Both the position numbers and the translations under genes were made by a program. From contig NW_024881316.1 in assembly GCF_018691265.1 (NCBI RefSeq), forward strand, positions 22,235,819 through 22,299,818: DNA of 64,000 nt, read 5' to 3'. The notes beneath the pieces are model-generated. The model ran no database searches and was not told where the DNA came from. It was given only the letters and a program-made list of their open reading frames with translations. Below are positions 61,791-64,000 of this stretch, in pieces (position 1 is the first letter of the stretch; the number at the start of each line of letters is the position of its first letter). This DNA comes from Tyto alba. Taxonomy: Eukaryota > Chordata > Aves > Strigiformes > Tytonidae.

Positions 61791-64000
61791 CTGTGGGCTC
61801 TCCATAAACTTGTCAAGGAAAAAAATAAAAATGAAAAAAATTAGGAGAGATACATAAATATAATGAAGAGTTTTAATTCTTAAAATTTTGTAGCCAGTAG
61901 TTAGAAGGACATAAAAGCAGCCTTTTCCCTCTTATTGTAACTACTGTTCAGTGATCAAACATTATGTCTTAATGCCATAATTGTGTGAGTAATGTACAGT
62001 CATTACAAGCATGGATTGTACTATAGGTTTTCTTTCCTATTGGTAGGAATTACATGCCTGCCCTTAGGCCTTAGAAGGATGTATGTTAATTGTAGCTCTA
62101 TGGAATTTCAACAGGTAGTAGACATCATGACAAGAGTAAAACTGACAGAAATCTTCCACAAGATTTACTGACTTGTTTTGGTGGGACTTAGTTAACGTTA
62201 ATGAGGCTGACATCAGCCAGAGTGACAATACTCTGCAAACATTGGATCAACACACAAATGAGTGAACTGAATCTTGTTCCCCCTCTGAATGCTTAAAGTG
62301 GAATAAAATTATGTCATGGTCTTCAGATGATTGCAAGTTTAAGATTAGAAATGGCAACCTTAGACTCCTCGGAATGTATTTCTTTTTTCACAATTAGTCT
62401 GATAAGCTCAGTAGGCATTTCTATTCTTTTTCTAAAAGCCTCATCCACAACAATCATACTTCCCATTATGAGCAAACCCAATGCGATTGCTCAATGTCCT
62501 CTTCCAGAAGTCTCAAAATGAAAACAACAAATACATGCCTGATTGACAGAGGCTGTGGAGAGGCCCTCAGACATGGTGATACTGAGGCATCAGGGAGAAA
62601 GGACATGGGCTTTGGATGAAGTTACTGCAGGACTCTTCAGAGGTTATATCAGATCAAGCTAAAAGGTTCTCACATTGCTTATATGGGAAGACACATGCTC
62701 AGGGACGTTACCTTTGTCTTCCAGTCCCATCTATCTATCTATCAGATTTTCCTCTTGACTCCCTCTGCTAAAGAGGATCCTTGTCAGTGTGAGTGCTGAG
62801 CTAAAGTGCATCTTCCAGCCTGCAGAGAACAGCTCTTACTGGGAACACTGTGGGAACAAAGGGTGAGAAATGCAGAACTCCCAGTGTACACCATGTTTCT
62901 GTGGAGATAGTACTGGATTCTTGCCAGGACTTCCTTTGCCACTGAAGAAATGCCAACAAATCTTCCCATTATTTTGACTTACTTCATGTTAAGATAAAAC
63001 TAACCATACTCCAGAGATGTCTATTGCTCTCCTTCATTGGGAAAGTAGAGCAAGTAGCACAATCAGATACCCGTCTGCTAGATGTGTAATGTTAGGTGAG
63101 GTGAACAACATCATTAACACCAAAAGACTGAAGATCACAATATAACCATGAGGAGATAATGGCTTTTGCTACATGCACAAGCTATATCAGGAGCATTTTA
63201 CTTTGTAAATGTTAATGGCTGATGAAAAACTTGAGCAATTTATGTTCAGCAGCCTGTTCCTAACTTCAGATCTTACTTCACAGTTCTCTTCCTGTGATCT
63301 CAGTGAAGCTTTTAACTGTACCAAGAATAATTAAAAAACTTTCAGTGAATGCTGGTATTCACTCTCTTCCTTTTTCAAATTTACGTCGACCTACCTTATT
63401 TTTTATAGAATTGTGGAACTCTGTAACTCTGCCCTGCAAGTGATCAAATATGGAAGACTTCTCTATAGTTATCAGGACGGTGATTTACCTTTTGCAGAAC
63501 TACTCTTTAATTAATGGCTCCAAGGTCTGGATCTTTGAGCCACAGCATTTTTTTTTCTTCTGTCACCCTTCATGTATCAAACACCATGTCTGGCATACCA
63601 TCGTAATATAGCTTCACTTTAAGCTCATATTGACTTTTATAAAAAAACTGTTATAATTAGTTTTTTCTATGGTCTTCCACTAAAAATATGAGTGATATAA
63701 ATGAAGTCCATGTATTCTATTAAAAAAAAATAGTGTTTTGCTTCATTCTCCAACATCATTACTGATACTTCTTAGTCTTTCCTCATTACTTGGCATATAG
63801 GAGCAAAACCTTAGAGTCAAAAAAGGGAAAAAAATGACCAGCATTATCTCGGTTTCACTGACACAGAAATTGATCATTAACAAAGAATAGAGATTGTTGT
63901 GCTAATATGTCATCTTTTAATTTGTTTTATATTTCATATATATATATGTGTGCACATATTATTAACATATTTTGTCAACAAGTCTCTTGTCTGAGACACT
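61791..64000. other. Unique AT-rich DNA, no gene seen
   Basis: Nothing beyond short simple repeats is recognised: a short CTAT run near 62729-62742 and ATATAT/TGTG near 63936-63955. Frames of 61-64 codons have no known domain. Confidence 0.55.

Noticed and set aside
1..64000. CRISPR array, operon or bacterial defence system
   Set aside because: The repeats are avian transposons and microsatellites. There are no spaced identical repeats and no bacterial gene structure.

Overview
The window looks like bird nuclear DNA. Every recognisable repeat is of an avian type: CR1 LINE fragments with the diagnostic 3' tail of ATTCTATG-like octamers, and several solo LTRs of the TGT(C/G)CTGG...AAACCA(C/T)(A/G)A(C/T)A kind that I associate with avian ERVL elements. 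The LTR families suggest a neoavian bird rather than a fowl, but that is from recollection and not proven here. The sequence is AT-rich. Its open frames are short and none is recognisable as a host exon. There is no tRNA, rRNA, operon or CRISPR array. It reads as an intergenic desert or the inside of a very large intron.

Layout. 1-4309 is unique AT-rich DNA. 4310-5470 is a decayed minus-strand CR1 copy that keeps part of the reverse transcriptase. 6408-6922 is a solo LTR with a perfect 6-bp target duplication (class II/ERVK-like). 7362-8437 (family B) and 8888-9482 (family A) are two plus-strand ERVL-type solo LTRs only 450 bp apart. 9488-19510 is unique DNA with a strong short hairpin at 15600. 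19516-20188 is a second family A LTR with a TTC/ATT expansion. 20194-28417 is unique, with a polypyrimidine tract at 23301-23470. 28418-29008 is a CR1 copy without its 3' end. 32163-32234 is a CR1 tail. 40038-41046 is a minus-strand family B LTR. 42070-42695 (+) and 44500-45280 (-) are CR1 copies. 51960-52428 is a CR1 copy followed 15 bp later by a minus-strand family C LTR (52444-52931). 59232-60317 (-) and 60710-61785 (+) are two family B LTRs with their 5' ends facing each other across a 392-bp spacer.

Nothing in the window forms a pathway. What it shows is transposable-element history. Eight solo LTRs of four families, about 6.5 kb or 10% of the window, have no internal retroviral sequence left. 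Six CR1 fragments add roughly 3.7 kb. The observations most worth checking are the facing family B pair, the shared AGTAC target of two family B insertions, the exact 67-bp unit difference among family B copies, the terminal module shared by families A, B and C, and the hairpin at 15600-15668.
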